64,000 nt of DNA from Flavobacteriaceae bacterium MAR_2009_75 (GTDB lineage Bacteria; Bacteroidota; Bacteroidia; Flavobacteriales; Flavobacteriaceae), in contig PHTZ01000001.1 in NCBI GenBank assembly GCA_002813285.1, positions 952,501-1,016,500 on the forward strand, written 5' to 3'. The number at the start of each line of letters is the position of its first letter. The stretch's first letter is position 1. The translations under genes were made by a program, and so were the position numbers. Positions 52,692 through 62,122 of this stretch are shown here, piece by piece. Below the pieces are notes generated by a model. It saw nothing but the letters and a program-made list of their open reading frames with translations, did not search any database and had not been told where the DNA came from.

Positions 52692-55436
52692 TTAATTAAA
52701 ACTTTCAAAATATACTTTCAACAACTTTTCCGTTTGATCTTCATCAAATTGTGCATAGCTTTCAAACACCTTGTTTACAGGTCTTCCTGACATTGCAGCC
52801 ACGCTGATCCGTGCTCTTTCGGTCAGTGCTTCCTGAGCTGTTGCACTCTCAAAACCAGGGGTCAATTTTCTTCGAGCGGTATTCCAAAGAAAATGAACGG
52901 TCTCACGAACCCCTAAATCCCATTCTTTTCGGCTCTCCTTACCCGCATAGGCATTCTTTAACCCTTTAATTTCTTCTGCAGTAACATCCTTGTTCAACAA
53001 AGCGGTTAGATCTAAAATACCCGCTCCAAAACGCTTTTGATCCCATTGCCTATTATCGACAACATTTTGTGCCGATTCTTTTAAGTGCTTTCGAAACAGC
53101 TCTACAATTTGCCATGGTTGCTCGATGAATTCGTTCAGCTGTTTAAGATTTTTAGCCTTCCATAAGGCTGCGGCAGAAGCCACATGCGGAGTGGCATAAC
53201 TCGTACCCGAACCGAACACCATAATATCTTCTTGCTTTTTGTTCTTAAACGGTACGTAAACATCTTCGCCCGGTGCCGCGATATCCACGGCAGGGCCATA
53301 CGAACTATACCGCCAAGGTTCATTGTTAGGATTAGTAGCGGCTACTGCAATCGTGCCCGGATACACTGCTGGAGCAATCACGGACTCTACCATGTTACCG
53401 GCAGCACAGACCCAGATAACGCCACGTTCATAGGCCGTTTTGGCTATACTATAAATCATTGGTCGTGGATAACTGCCCATACACATAAAAACAACATCGG
53501 CATTGGCATTAATGGCCTGAGAAACGGCGTTGAACAGATTGCGGCCCCTGCCAATCAGAATTACGGATTTTGATATTCGGTACGGTATTACCTTTACCAG
53601 TGACTCTTCTTCCGCGACCGCAACGCCCTGATTACCGTCATTTTCAATTCTTCCGTTAGCGCGATTCCCCATTATGATACTTGCGGTTCGGGTACCATGG
53701 CCAGGTTGTTTCAATATCCCCATGCTCATTTCATCACGAGCATCTTCACCATCTATAAAATCTTCATCATGCAGCAAATTGTACCCTCCTAAGACCTTAG
53801 AATGGTCTGTGTAACCGGTATCCAATTGTATTAACCGTATTTTATCGGCATTATCCTTTACACTTTTATAGGCTTTGATGTCTTTAAGATTGTTCGCGTT
53901 CGTGGCATTTAGGTTCCACTTTCTATATTCTCCACTCTGCCCTTTCGGAATAAAATCTTTTACGAGACTGGCATTTGCCCAACGAATCTTAAAATCACCT
54001 TCGCTTTTGCCCCAATCTGCAGTGCCGTCATCCAACGACTCTAGACTTTCATTACCCGACCAGCGCCCATAGTGCCCCGGTTTAATATCCGTAGACATTT
54101 CCAGATCAGGCGTACAGGTATCAATTTGAGGCAAGCCTTCCAGTTCAGCGGCCACTTCCCAAGGGGTTTTATCAGATTGCACGTGTATATAATAGAAAAG
54201 GCGATGTGCATTTTCCGTAGACATCGGATACAGCGGTTCGCTCAAGATGAGACCAGGTACCAAACTCGCTGCGTTCTCTTTCCAATCGTCTTGCATTTCC
54301 TTAACTCCAGATAATTGAATTTCAAAATAAAGGGTATGATTGCTTATACTCTCTGAGCGGTTCATAACATACTGTTTTGAAGGTGTCGTATTTCTTTCAT
54401 TGTGAACAAGTCTTGAATTCGCGTCTGTTTCTAAAACTCGAACCAAAGTAGCTTTGTGTTTTTCCATTGCCTGACTAACGGGCATTCTTTCTATCATATT
54501 CAAAATGCTACTGATGCGAATACCCTCGTTGCCCATCCAATCGATTACATTATCGGGGTCGCCCGCTTGCACTACGGACCCATCTTTTCTCAGCCATTGC
54601 CCATGTCTGTTTTTTCTGGGTACGGCGCTATGGTGCAGGGCAACTACTTCACCCGTGCCCAAACCGAGAACCATACTGCCTGATGAACCGGGCAGCGTAT
54701 CGGATTCGTAAATGAGAAAGTCATCTTTTAGCACCAACATGCGGATGTCTTTCATAACTATTTTCTTGTAATCGCCTTTCGGATGCTGTACAATCGCACA
54801 GTTCTCGCCATCTATGATTTTACCCAATTTTTTGTCCAATCTTGCGACGGGAAAATTACTTAGCGGTGTGCCTTCATTGGACACTTTTTCGACCGCAACA
54901 ATAGTAAAATCGAGGCCACTATACGGGTCTGCCACATCTTTCTTATAGTGTGAAGTCATAAAGAACTCCTCTGGCAATAGATTGAAACTCTCCGATTTAT
55001 TGGGGTTGCCCAATTGGTCTAGTTCATAGTTGAATTGGATGGTAGAATTGCTTGCAGTTTCCGCAGTTCCCAACACATGGTTATTGGTAAGCATCAAGTT
55101 CGGAGCAATCAAAAACCCGGTACCGTAGCCTGTATTGCCCAAACGGGAATTGGTGGTAATTCTACCCACCGCCCTTGAAAGTTCAACAATACGTTGAATA
55201 ATGCGGATATCCTGAAAATTTGCCTCCCCGTTAATTCGCTCCAAGGCCCGTAATTCAGCCGTGCCCTCACGTGAAATTCTATTGGAAAGCCGCTCTTTAT
55301 CCGTTTGAATTTCAGATAGTTCAACTTTACCTTGGCGTACATGTGCTATATCCGTTTTTATTCTATCGATATCATTTAAAGCACTAGAATAATTAGCGTA
55401 GGACTCTTCGGCCAACTCCCTTAATTTATCGTTCAT
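52692..55436 (-). CDS. Dual serine protease: trypsin-like (S1) plus subtilase (S8)
   Basis: 914 residues, no signal peptide. A coiled-coil start (about 1-70) leads to an S1 domain (about 80-320): His120 (TNNHV), Asp176 (GLDFTI), Ser252 (LPGSSGS). A linker domain (about 365-450) resembles a subtilase propeptide: LFYYIHVQSDKTPWEVAAEL. The S8 domain (about 530-770) has Asp539 (QLDTGY), His580 (GHGTRTAS), oxyanion Asn681 (AAGN) and Ser746 (GSGTSYATP). A helical tail of about 130 residues follows. Both active sites look complete. It lies in the middle of a five-gene operon, 24 bp after the amidase and 11 bp before the M19-like gene. Confidence 0.9.
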   Translation of the reverse strand: MNDKLRELAEESYANYSSALNDIDRIKTDIAHVRQGKVELSEIQTDKERLSNRISREGTAELRALERINGEANFQDIRIIQRIVELSRAVGRITTNSRLGNTGYGTGFLIAPNLMLTNNHVLGTAETASNSTIQFNYELDQLGNPNKSESFNLLPEEFFMTSHYKKDVADPYSGLDFTIVAVEKVSNEGTPLSNFPVARLDKKLGKIIDGENCAIVQHPKGDYKKIVMKDIRMLVLKDDFLIYESDTLPGSSGSMVLGLGTGEVVALHHSAVPRKNRHGQWLRKDGSVVQAGDPDNVIDWMGNEGIRISSILNMIERMPVSQAMEKHKATLVRVLETDANSRLVHNERNTTPSKQYVMNRSESISNHTLYFEIQLSGVKEMQDDWKENAASLVPGLILSEPLYPMSTENAHRLFYYIHVQSDKTPWEVAAELEGLPQIDTCTPDLEMSTDIKPGHYGRWSGNESLESLDDGTADWGKSEGDFKIRWANASLVKDFIPKGQSGEYRKWNLNATNANNLKDIKAYKSVKDNADKIRLIQLDTGYTDHSKVLGGYNLLHDEDFIDGEDARDEMSMGILKQPGHGTRTASIIMGNRANGRIENDGNQGVAVAEEESLVKVIPYRISKSVILIGRGRNLFNAVSQAINANADVVFMCMGSYPRPMIYSIAKTAYERGVIWVCAAGNMVESVIAPAVYPGTIAVAATNPNNEPWRYSSYGPAVDIAAPGEDVYVPFKNKKQEDIMVFGSGTSYATPHVASAAALWKAKNLKQLNEFIEQPWQIVELFRKHLKESAQNVVDNRQWDQKRFGAGILDLTALLNKDVTAEEIKGLKNAYAGKESRKEWDLGVRETVHFLWNTARRKLTPGFESATAQEALTERARISVAAMSGRPVNKVFESYAQFDEDQTEKLLKVYFESFN

Positions 55437-55460
55437 GATGTTAAGCGTTACAAGTGGTTA

Positions 55461-56510
55461 TTAATTATCGATCAACTCTAGATCCTCGGTATAATTTTGC
55501 AATACAGCTTTGTTCAGTTCATTGGGAGTTCCGATAGTCTCAGCTTCCAATTCCGAATAATCCAGTTCAAAATTTTGATAGGCGGTATGGAGCCCGTTTA
55601 ACATTTCTATGAATTCAGGCTGCGGAAAGCAGTCCGTTTTATCGGTTCTCACATTGCAATGCGTCCATATACCCGGTGCTCCATTTTGGGCTTCCTCCTT
55701 AATATCGAACCAAGAACTATCGTATATCAGGTTTTTAATGGGGATGTCAAAAATCGTCGCCAAGGTGAGTATCAACCGTTCGCATTCCTTAATTTGTTTA
55801 TCGGTATATTTTTGAAAATATTGATGTCCTCTCCATGGCTTACTCAGCTGACAGACCTCAGATTCGGGCACAACTATTTTCTTGGAGTTACCCTGAAAAT
55901 AAAACTGACCGACATTTCTTTTTTTCAAATGCCCTAGCGAGCAGATTTCAATGCCTATGGATTTTTGGTTCAACTGCTTATTGTTACTCAATTTGGTGCC
56001 CAAATGGTGCGCCCAGAACATCTCGTTGAACGCTCTGTAGGTTACTCCATCGAATAAATCATCACCTTCCAAAGATTTTCTGCCGATAACGAATGAGGTG
56101 CCTACCCTGTTTAAGGTTCCGGGATTATTATCATTTTCCCACCAACCAATGGTATAATCAGGTCTGTGCAGCCCTGCCGTATGGTGTAAATAAATCGTAT
56201 CTTTTTCGGTATACTCGTTCATCCACTCATCATCTTCCAAAATATAATCGTTCGTTCCCCAACTGAAATCATAGCCCGAACGCATTAATTTCTCCCATGT
56301 ATTTTTGCCCACTACCCCATCTACCACGAGGGAGTTGGCGCGTTGAAATTGACGTACTTTCTCAAAGGTTACATTATCGAAATCGGAAGAAATAGCTACA
56401 GGGTATCCCGCCCGGCCCAACAGTCTTTTTAAGAATGAAACGGAGGAATCAAAACTGCCCTTGCGCAATGTTTTCATGCTTTTACCTTTGAAGTTAAAAA
56501 AACGTGCCAT
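55461..56510 (-). CDS. N-acetylmuramoyl-L-alanine amidase with peptidoglycan-binding domain
   Basis: 349 residues from ATG 56510, 10 bp after the upstream stop; a frame extension to 56588 would overlap that gene by 68 bp, and ATG 56477 is another option. The N-terminal PG_binding_1 domain (about 14-80) reads TLRKGSFDSSVSFLKRLL, VRQFQRANSLVVDGVVGKNTW. The Amidase_2 domain (about 100-300) has Zn-ligand His in YLHHTAG and in WTHCNVRTDKTDCFP, with the expected Glu region SIGIEICSLG. No signal peptide is seen, which is unusual for a wall amidase. It ends in an acidic tail of about 40 residues. It may need another secretion path, lysis, or a non-wall substrate. Confidence 0.87.
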   Translation of the reverse strand: MARFFNFKGKSMKTLRKGSFDSSVSFLKRLLGRAGYPVAISSDFDNVTFEKVRQFQRANSLVVDGVVGKNTWEKLMRSGYDFSWGTNDYILEDDEWMNEYTEKDTIYLHHTAGLHRPDYTIGWWENDNNPGTLNRVGTSFVIGRKSLEGDDLFDGVTYRAFNEMFWAHHLGTKLSNNKQLNQKSIGIEICSLGHLKKRNVGQFYFQGNSKKIVVPESEVCQLSKPWRGHQYFQKYTDKQIKECERLILTLATIFDIPIKNLIYDSSWFDIKEEAQNGAPGIWTHCNVRTDKTDCFPQPEFIEMLNGLHTAYQNFELDYSELEAETIGTPNELNKAVLQNYTEDLELIDN

Positions 56511-56520
56511 TTCTACAGGT

Positions 56521-57405
56521 TTACCATTGGGCAACCCCGTCAATAAATTCTTGATACAGGTCTGATGACTTGTTCGGGCAACCTCCATAATTGTGAATGC
56601 CTACGCCTATGCACCTGTTTCTCAAAAGCGGACTCCCGCTTTGTCCCCCGAAGGTATCAGCCTGATATAGAAATCGGCCGTTTTCTTTCACCAATGTATC
56701 GGACATTTTATATTGAAAAATACCATTATCGCGATCTGCAGGATATCCGCAGATTTCCGAAATATTGGGGTCTTCCAGAGCCGGAGTGATGAAGCTGTTG
56801 TGGCTTACCGGTTTGTTCAATTTAATCGCTCCCATATCATATCTTGGGGAGGTATCATCTATCCATCCTCGGGTGGCCATCAATTCTATTGCCTCGTATC
56901 TTCCGTAAGGTTCAGAATATCCACATTTACCAGGTATAACAATAATTGAGGTTTTCCATCCGCCTGTACCCTTGTTGTACACGCAATGGCCAGCGGTATA
57001 TAAACGGTCACCTGCAACCAACCAACCAGAGCCCACGTAGTTGAGTCCGTTTTGGGCCTTCATGTACAGTTTGCAAATCGCCATATATGGCATTTGAAGG
57101 GTTGCCAATACTTTTTGGCGCTGGTCAACTCCGCAAACGGATTCGTTCGTTAAATCTTCGTCACGCTCGATCCATGATTGTAGGGTGATTTCTTTCTCGT
57201 CTATCGTTTGTTTTTCGTCGTTCATTCGGTGAAAAACAATTTCTTTTTCCCGTTCCGGTGCTAATACTTCTGCCATAGCTATATCTATATGTTTGATGAA
57301 TTCGATATCGTATGCCCGCCTCCCGGGGCCTCGCAAAACAATTTTACAACAGGGCATGGTATTGCCTACAGGCCGTAAATAAAATTCAAAACATGGGATT
57401 GGCAT
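56521..57405 (-). CDS. Trypsin-like serine protease (S1B, V8/glutamyl-endopeptidase type)
   Basis: 294 residues from ATG 57405; ATGs at residues 17 and 44 are possible starts. Residues about 90-290 form the protease: NESVCGVDQRQKV, the start typical of glutamyl endopeptidases, His140 (TAGHCV), Asp190 (RYDMGAI), Ser256 (GGQSGSPL). No signal peptide or propeptide is evident; the N-terminal part (KIVLRGPGRRAYDIEF, then an acidic stretch) is not a secretion signal. First gene of a five-gene operon of hydrolases with gaps of 10-24 bp. Likely to initiate a protease cascade, but this is inference. Confidence 0.88.
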   Translation of the reverse strand: MPIPCFEFYLRPVGNTMPCCKIVLRGPGRRAYDIEFIKHIDIAMAEVLAPEREKEIVFHRMNDEKQTIDEKEITLQSWIERDEDLTNESVCGVDQRQKVLATLQMPYMAICKLYMKAQNGLNYVGSGWLVAGDRLYTAGHCVYNKGTGGWKTSIIVIPGKCGYSEPYGRYEAIELMATRGWIDDTSPRYDMGAIKLNKPVSHNSFITPALEDPNISEICGYPADRDNGIFQYKMSDTLVKENGRFLYQADTFGGQSGSPLLRNRCIGVGIHNYGGCPNKSSDLYQEFIDGVAQW

Positions 57406-57811
57406 GTATAATATTGCACTGCGATAAATGTCTTTCAGACGGGGGGAAGTTCTTTAATCAAATGCTTTTATCCGCCTGATTGCAACTCAATACGGGCAGG
57501 ACGCATCACATCAGTAAGCCTTAAACTTTGCTTACCTTATCTTATACACTAAAACTACTAACCAACTGAGGTATAGCTAGTTTAAATTGTATAAGTGGTA
57601 TGAATTTATGTATAAATGACAGATTTATCCTATAAAAAATATACGTAACCCCCAACGTAAATTATCTAACCTTGAATTATTGCCAAAGGCTTAGGGACTA
57701 TGGCACCCATTATAAAAATTACCAGATCAGCGCTAGGTACTAACTTCGACTTTATCTATATTTAAGTGCCTACAAAAGCAGTAGCTATGTATGCCTTTAT
57801 GAATCGAATAC
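57406..57811. other. Divergent intergenic region (406 bp) between the hydrolase operon and the GT39 gene
   Basis: No gene or RNA is seen. GTAAGC and GCTTAC (57514-57535) form an inverted repeat with a 10-base spacer. An AT-rich stretch at about 57575-57660 may hold promoters, but no exact TAnnTTTG box is found in either direction. Confidence 0.5.
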
Positions 57812-59329
57812 ATGACTAAGCAAACCAAACTGCTTATTTTGCTATTTTGCATCGTAAAACTTGCCTTGCATTTGGTGGCAGATGGTCATTCCGGTTTTCA
57901 AGGTGATGAGCTCTTACATATTGAAACGGGAAAGCACTTGGCTTTCGGTTTTATGGAATTTCCTCCGTTGATTGCCTTAATGGCTTTTTTTCAAAACCTA
58001 TTTCATTCCGATTCGGTATTTATACATCACATTTTTCCACATGTGGCTTCGTTGCTCATTATGGTTTTCACGGCAAAAACTACTCTTGAGCTCGGCGGAA
58101 AGAACAAAGCGGTATTTCTTGTGCTATTGGCTGTTTTAATTGCGCCTAGTTTTTATCGTTCGCAGCAACTTTTTCAACCGGTTATTTTTAGCCAGTTGTT
58201 TTGGGTCTCATCTTTCTATCAACTAGTTCGCTTTGCAAAATACCTCGATAAAAAATCTCTGTGGTACCTAACGTTATTTTGCATTTTGGCATTTTTGAGC
58301 AAGTACGATAGTATATTTTTCTTGTTCGGGCTTTCTTCATTGCTGTTTTTTGAATCGACCAGAACGGCATTGATTAAACATCGCTTCTGGGCAAACCTCA
58401 TTGTATTTGTCTTGTGTATAATCCCAAATTTTATCTGGCAATTTTCGAATGATTTTCCACTGTTACAGATGATGAACCGGCTGTACGAAACCCAACTAAA
58501 TCATATTACCCGAACGGATAACGTTTTTAACCTATTAGTTGCCATAAACCCAATTGTGAGTTTAGTGCTGCTCGTTCCAGCTCTTATTTATCTCATCAAG
58601 TCGAGAAGAAATCGGGTCGTGAGAATACTTATCGTGGCCATAGTATTGTCTTTTGCATTATTACTCTACAAAAATGGAAAGGCCTATTACTTCTTTCCCA
58701 TTATATTGACCATTCTGCCTTTTGGCGGTATATTTTGGGAAGCGAAGATTGGCAAAAGAAAATGGCTCATGTATCCTGTTACTACACTTCTTGTTCTGGG
58801 TGCTTTGCTGATTCCGTTTGGTATGCCGGTCTATAGTTTTGAGCAATACGTAAATTACGTTTATCCATATGAAGCAAAGACCATAGAAGGCGGAACCCAC
58901 GGTATCAAATACGACGAGTATTACACGAGAGACAAATGGGAAACTACTATGCAGACCTTATCAACTGTATACGATAGTTTGCCTATAAATCAGAAACGGA
59001 ACACCCTAATCTGGGGAAAACATTACGGACAAGCAGGTGCCGTCAACCTTTTCGGGCCTGCCTATAGATTGCCACACTCATTTTCTTACCACGGTAGTTT
59101 TTACAGTTGGGCACCAGAAGGCCCTATGCCCGAAACCGTAATTGCACTGAGCTACCAAGTAGGCGATTTTTTCGTACCCTATTTTGAGGAAGTTATTTTG
59201 GTCAATTCTATCTACAACCCGTATTCGTATAATGAAGAAGAACTGTACCAGCGCATATATATCTGTAAGAGACCAAAGCAAGATTTCACGGAATTGAAGG
59301 CCTTGTTCAAACAGCGAATATTTGAATAA
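57812..59329 (+). CDS. GT39-like membrane glycosyltransferase (ArnT/PMT_2 family)
   Basis: 505 residues. About ten membrane helices. The first external loop has the catalytic-type acidic motif GFQGDELLHIETGKHL (residues about 28-43), followed by FMEFPPLIALMAF, matching the GT-C PMT_2/ArnT pattern. A C-terminal external domain (about 345-505) follows the helices. These enzymes transfer a sugar from a polyprenyl-phosphate donor to lipid A, protein or a cell-surface glycan. The acceptor cannot be inferred. The gene stands alone and is convergent with the TolC gene. Confidence 0.87.
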   Translation: MTKQTKLLILLFCIVKLALHLVADGHSGFQGDELLHIETGKHLAFGFMEFPPLIALMAFFQNLFHSDSVFIHHIFPHVASLLIMVFTAKTTLELGGKNKAVFLVLLAVLIAPSFYRSQQLFQPVIFSQLFWVSSFYQLVRFAKYLDKKSLWYLTLFCILAFLSKYDSIFFLFGLSSLLFFESTRTALIKHRFWANLIVFVLCIIPNFIWQFSNDFPLLQMMNRLYETQLNHITRTDNVFNLLVAINPIVSLVLLVPALIYLIKSRRNRVVRILIVAIVLSFALLLYKNGKAYYFFPIILTILPFGGIFWEAKIGKRKWLMYPVTTLLVLGALLIPFGMPVYSFEQYVNYVYPYEAKTIEGGTHGIKYDEYYTRDKWETTMQTLSTVYDSLPINQKRNTLIWGKHYGQAGAVNLFGPAYRLPHSFSYHGSFYSWAPEGPMPETVIALSYQVGDFFVPYFEEVILVNSIYNPYSYNEEELYQRIYICKRPKQDFTELKALFKQRIFE

Positions 59330-59355
59330 TAGGAAATTTAATCAGTAATTGACAC

Positions 59356-60762
59356 TTATAAATTTTTAGGGTTGATACCAATGGAATTAAACAACTTCGC
59401 TTTGGCGGAATAAAATTTGTTCTGTACGGCATTTCTTTTTAGCTCAGCGTCTATCAATTTTCTTTCCCTTGAGTTAACCAAAAATAAAGAACTCTCACCA
59501 AAACCAAATTTGCGTTCTTCCGCCGAGACCATTGTTATGTAATTAACCACCACATCATCGATCAAAATATTTTGCTTTTGGAATGATTCCAATTCACGGT
59601 ACAGAGCTACGATTTTATTTTTGATACGTATTTCGGCATCGTCCAATTCAAACTCGGCGTTCTCCAATTTTAATTTAGCTAATTTTAGGTCGCCGCGCTC
59701 TTTCCGAAGAAAAAGGGGGAGACTAAAAGCGACACCGCCTTTATAATCATCGGATGTGAAATTAGAGATGAACTCCGGTTGTTCTGTTAAAATATTATAC
59801 TGTAATTCTATTTTCGGCAAGAGTTTATTCGCTTTTAGTCGCTTTGCTAAGGTGAGCTCTTTAACTTTATATTCCAAGGATTTCAGTTTCGGGTGATTTT
59901 CCATGGTAAAACTGTCCAAAGGCATTCCGTTGATTTCCAGAATCTTATCAATTTCACCACTCAAATCGGTTTCAGGGATGACGTTCGCTTGTAGCTCTAA
60001 CGGCAGATTATCGCCCATCCACAGAAAATTAGAAAGCTCCAAAGCACTTTTCATAAAACGCACCTTTGCTTGCTCTAAGTTCAGTTCTCGGTCTTGCATC
60101 GCAATTTTAGCCTCCACTGTATCAATAGCTGCAACTTCACCCACTTGTGCACTCTTTTTTACCGCTTCAAAACGGACTTCGGCATTCGATAAAAAATCGT
60201 TGTATACCTGTGTATCCTGATACGCGTGCACCCAATCAAAATACGCTAGCGAAGCCTCAAAAAGAATAGCGTTCACTTGCAAATCTCGCTCAACGGCTGA
60301 ACGTTCCTTAAAAATTTTAGCCTGCTTTAAAGTGGCCATGCGCTCATTTATCCAAAGTCCCTGCCCTACCGATACCGATATGCCGGCACTATAGAGTCCG
60401 TCTACTGGCAAGGTACTTTCTGGATTCAAATAGGAACCTTCGTTCTGCTCAAAATTACCTTTCAGTTCAATTCCGTACCACGTGGGTATCTTGAAAGTCG
60501 CGTTCAGGCGGTCGTAATATTCGGTGCCCTTAAATTCCTTGCGGTTATAATCTACTTCTACCTTTGGATCAAAACCACCACGCGCACCCATTAGGGTTGC
60601 TTGGCCGATATCAATATTCAATTGGGCCTGTTTGGCGATTGGGTGGAACTTTTTTACGTACCCCAGATATTCGTTAAAACTTAAAACCACCTCTTCGGTT
60701 TGTTGAGACTGTACGCCAAAATAACAAAGAACGAAGAAGTAAAGCACTAATTTCTTCATCAT
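59356..60762 (-). CDS. TolC-family outer-membrane efflux protein
   Basis: 468 residues with a signal peptide (cut after VQSQ). Two OEP repeats with long helices: LSFNEYLGYVKKFHPIAKQAQLNID (about 27-51), TLKQAKIFKERSAVERDLQVNAILFEA, and second-repeat MENHPKLKSLEYKVKELTLAKRLKANKLLPKIEL (about 285-320). It forms the trimeric outer-membrane exit duct. It overlaps the upstream HlyD gene stop by 4 bp and ends a three-gene export operon (ABC, HlyD, TolC). Confidence 0.93.
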   Translation of the reverse strand: MMKKLVLYFFVLCYFGVQSQQTEEVVLSFNEYLGYVKKFHPIAKQAQLNIDIGQATLMGARGGFDPKVEVDYNRKEFKGTEYYDRLNATFKIPTWYGIELKGNFEQNEGSYLNPESTLPVDGLYSAGISVSVGQGLWINERMATLKQAKIFKERSAVERDLQVNAILFEASLAYFDWVHAYQDTQVYNDFLSNAEVRFEAVKKSAQVGEVAAIDTVEAKIAMQDRELNLEQAKVRFMKSALELSNFLWMGDNLPLELQANVIPETDLSGEIDKILEINGMPLDSFTMENHPKLKSLEYKVKELTLAKRLKANKLLPKIELQYNILTEQPEFISNFTSDDYKGGVAFSLPLFLRKERGDLKLAKLKLENAEFELDDAEIRIKNKIVALYRELESFQKQNILIDDVVVNYITMVSAEERKFGFGESSLFLVNSRERKLIDAELKRNAVQNKFYSAKAKLFNSIGINPKNL

Positions 60763-62114
60763 TTTTCTGTTTTTGAGGGCGGTGTTGAAGGTTGATAATA
60801 GTTAGGCGGAAAACCGTTGATTTGTCGCCATAGTTCATACCAAATCGGCACATCATCTAAGAGCGAAATGGTAGTGGCACCCGAACCCACACGAATATTC
60901 TCCGGCCAAGGTTCCGCATCAGGGGCCGTATCCGGTGCAACCAAAACTCGGTATTTTCCGTTGACATCAATAAAGGTTTCCACGGCAACAATTTCACCCC
61001 CAAAAGTACCGTAGGAGGCATTGGGCCAACCGCTAAAGACTATGGCGGGCCAACCGTCAAACTGAATGCGGACTTTCTCCCCCACATGTACCAAGGGCAA
61101 ATCCAATGGGGCCACAAAAGTTTCCACGGCCATATCGAATTCGGAAGGCATAATGCCCACCAAACGATCGCCTTCTTTAAAACTCTCGCCAATGCCGCCT
61201 TTCACGGCTTTATTGATATATCCGTTCTGTGGCGCCTTGATGTAATACATATCGGTACGCACCTCATAATTGGCATATTGGTTTTTAAGCTTGCTTACCT
61301 GTGCCTCGGAATCGAACTGATTGGACTTTGCGGTAAACATATCGCTCTCCGCCTTCGAAATTTTATCGGTGTACGAGACCCGTACCCGGTTGATCTCCAT
61401 TTCGGCATTTAGCACATCGTTCTTAGCGGCTAGAAGTTTATTTTCTTGGGAAATCAGCTTCGCTTGGGATTCTTGTAATTTCAATCGTTTCTCCTCTACA
61501 TCGGTCATCGCTTTTAAGCCCTCGCTCTGCAATTGCTCGGTACGCGCATATTGCCGCTCGGCAATATTCAGGTTGGTACGTGCCGCTTCCAAATCTATGC
61601 TATCGCTCTTTACTTTCAGCTTCGCCTGTATAAATTTGTTCTTTACCTGTTCGAGCTTTAAGTTTCGTTCGCTGGCAAGCGCCGATATCTGGTTGTTCAA
61701 AGCGTTAATCTTACTCTGGTAGGACGCAACGGAATTATTTTTCGCCTGTATCTGCTGGTCGGTTCGCTCCATTAACTTGGGGTCAAAATATTCGTTCTTC
61801 ACTTCGGAAATATGCAAAATAGTATCTCCCTTTTCTACGTAATCGCCTTCCTGAACGTACCATTTTTCTATACGGCCGGGTATGGGAGATTGTATGCTCT
61901 GCGGCCTGTGTTCCGGACTTAATGTGGTGAGACTACCGGTTCCACGTACACTTTGCGTCCAAGGTAAAAAAAGCAGCACAACACAGAAAAGTGCCGACCC
62001 TAATAAAAATCGGTTAAAATGTTTGTAATGTCTTTGATGGAAAACATGTTCGGTAGATTTAAACCCATGTAGTTCAATTCTTTGGTTAAGTGGGTTTTTT
62101 GATATATTTAACAT
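60759..62114 (-). CDS. HlyD-family membrane fusion protein
   Basis: 451 residues. A short cytosolic N-terminus, one membrane helix (about 35-53, FLLGSALFCVVLLFLPW), then a biotinyl-lipoyl half (GTGSLTTLSPEHRPQSIQSPIPGRIEKWYVQEGDYVEKGDTIL). A very long coiled coil follows (about 120-275). The second lipoyl half is YYIKAPQNGYINKAVKGGIGESFKEGDRL. A barrel domain containing VETFVAPLDLPLVHVGEKVRIQFDGWPA comes after it. It links the inner-membrane ABC protein with TolC. It lies 8 bp after the ABC gene and overlaps the TolC gene. Confidence 0.92.
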   Translation of the reverse strand: MLNISKNPLNQRIELHGFKSTEHVFHQRHYKHFNRFLLGSALFCVVLLFLPWTQSVRGTGSLTTLSPEHRPQSIQSPIPGRIEKWYVQEGDYVEKGDTILHISEVKNEYFDPKLMERTDQQIQAKNNSVASYQSKINALNNQISALASERNLKLEQVKNKFIQAKLKVKSDSIDLEAARTNLNIAERQYARTEQLQSEGLKAMTDVEEKRLKLQESQAKLISQENKLLAAKNDVLNAEMEINRVRVSYTDKISKAESDMFTAKSNQFDSEAQVSKLKNQYANYEVRTDMYYIKAPQNGYINKAVKGGIGESFKEGDRLVGIMPSEFDMAVETFVAPLDLPLVHVGEKVRIQFDGWPAIVFSGWPNASYGTFGGEIVAVETFIDVNGKYRVLVAPDTAPDAEPWPENIRVGSGATTISLLDDVPIWYELWRQINGFPPNYYQPSTPPSKTEK

Positions 62115-62122
62115 AGCGTTTC

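Noticed and set aside
55461-56588. Amidase start at 56588
   Set aside because: This would overlap the upstream protease gene by 68 bp; ATG 56510 lies 10 bp after that gene and still includes the whole peptidoglycan-binding domain.
50404-57405. Prophage lysis module as explanation for the amidase and proteases
   Set aside because: No phage structural, holin, integrase or replication genes are nearby.
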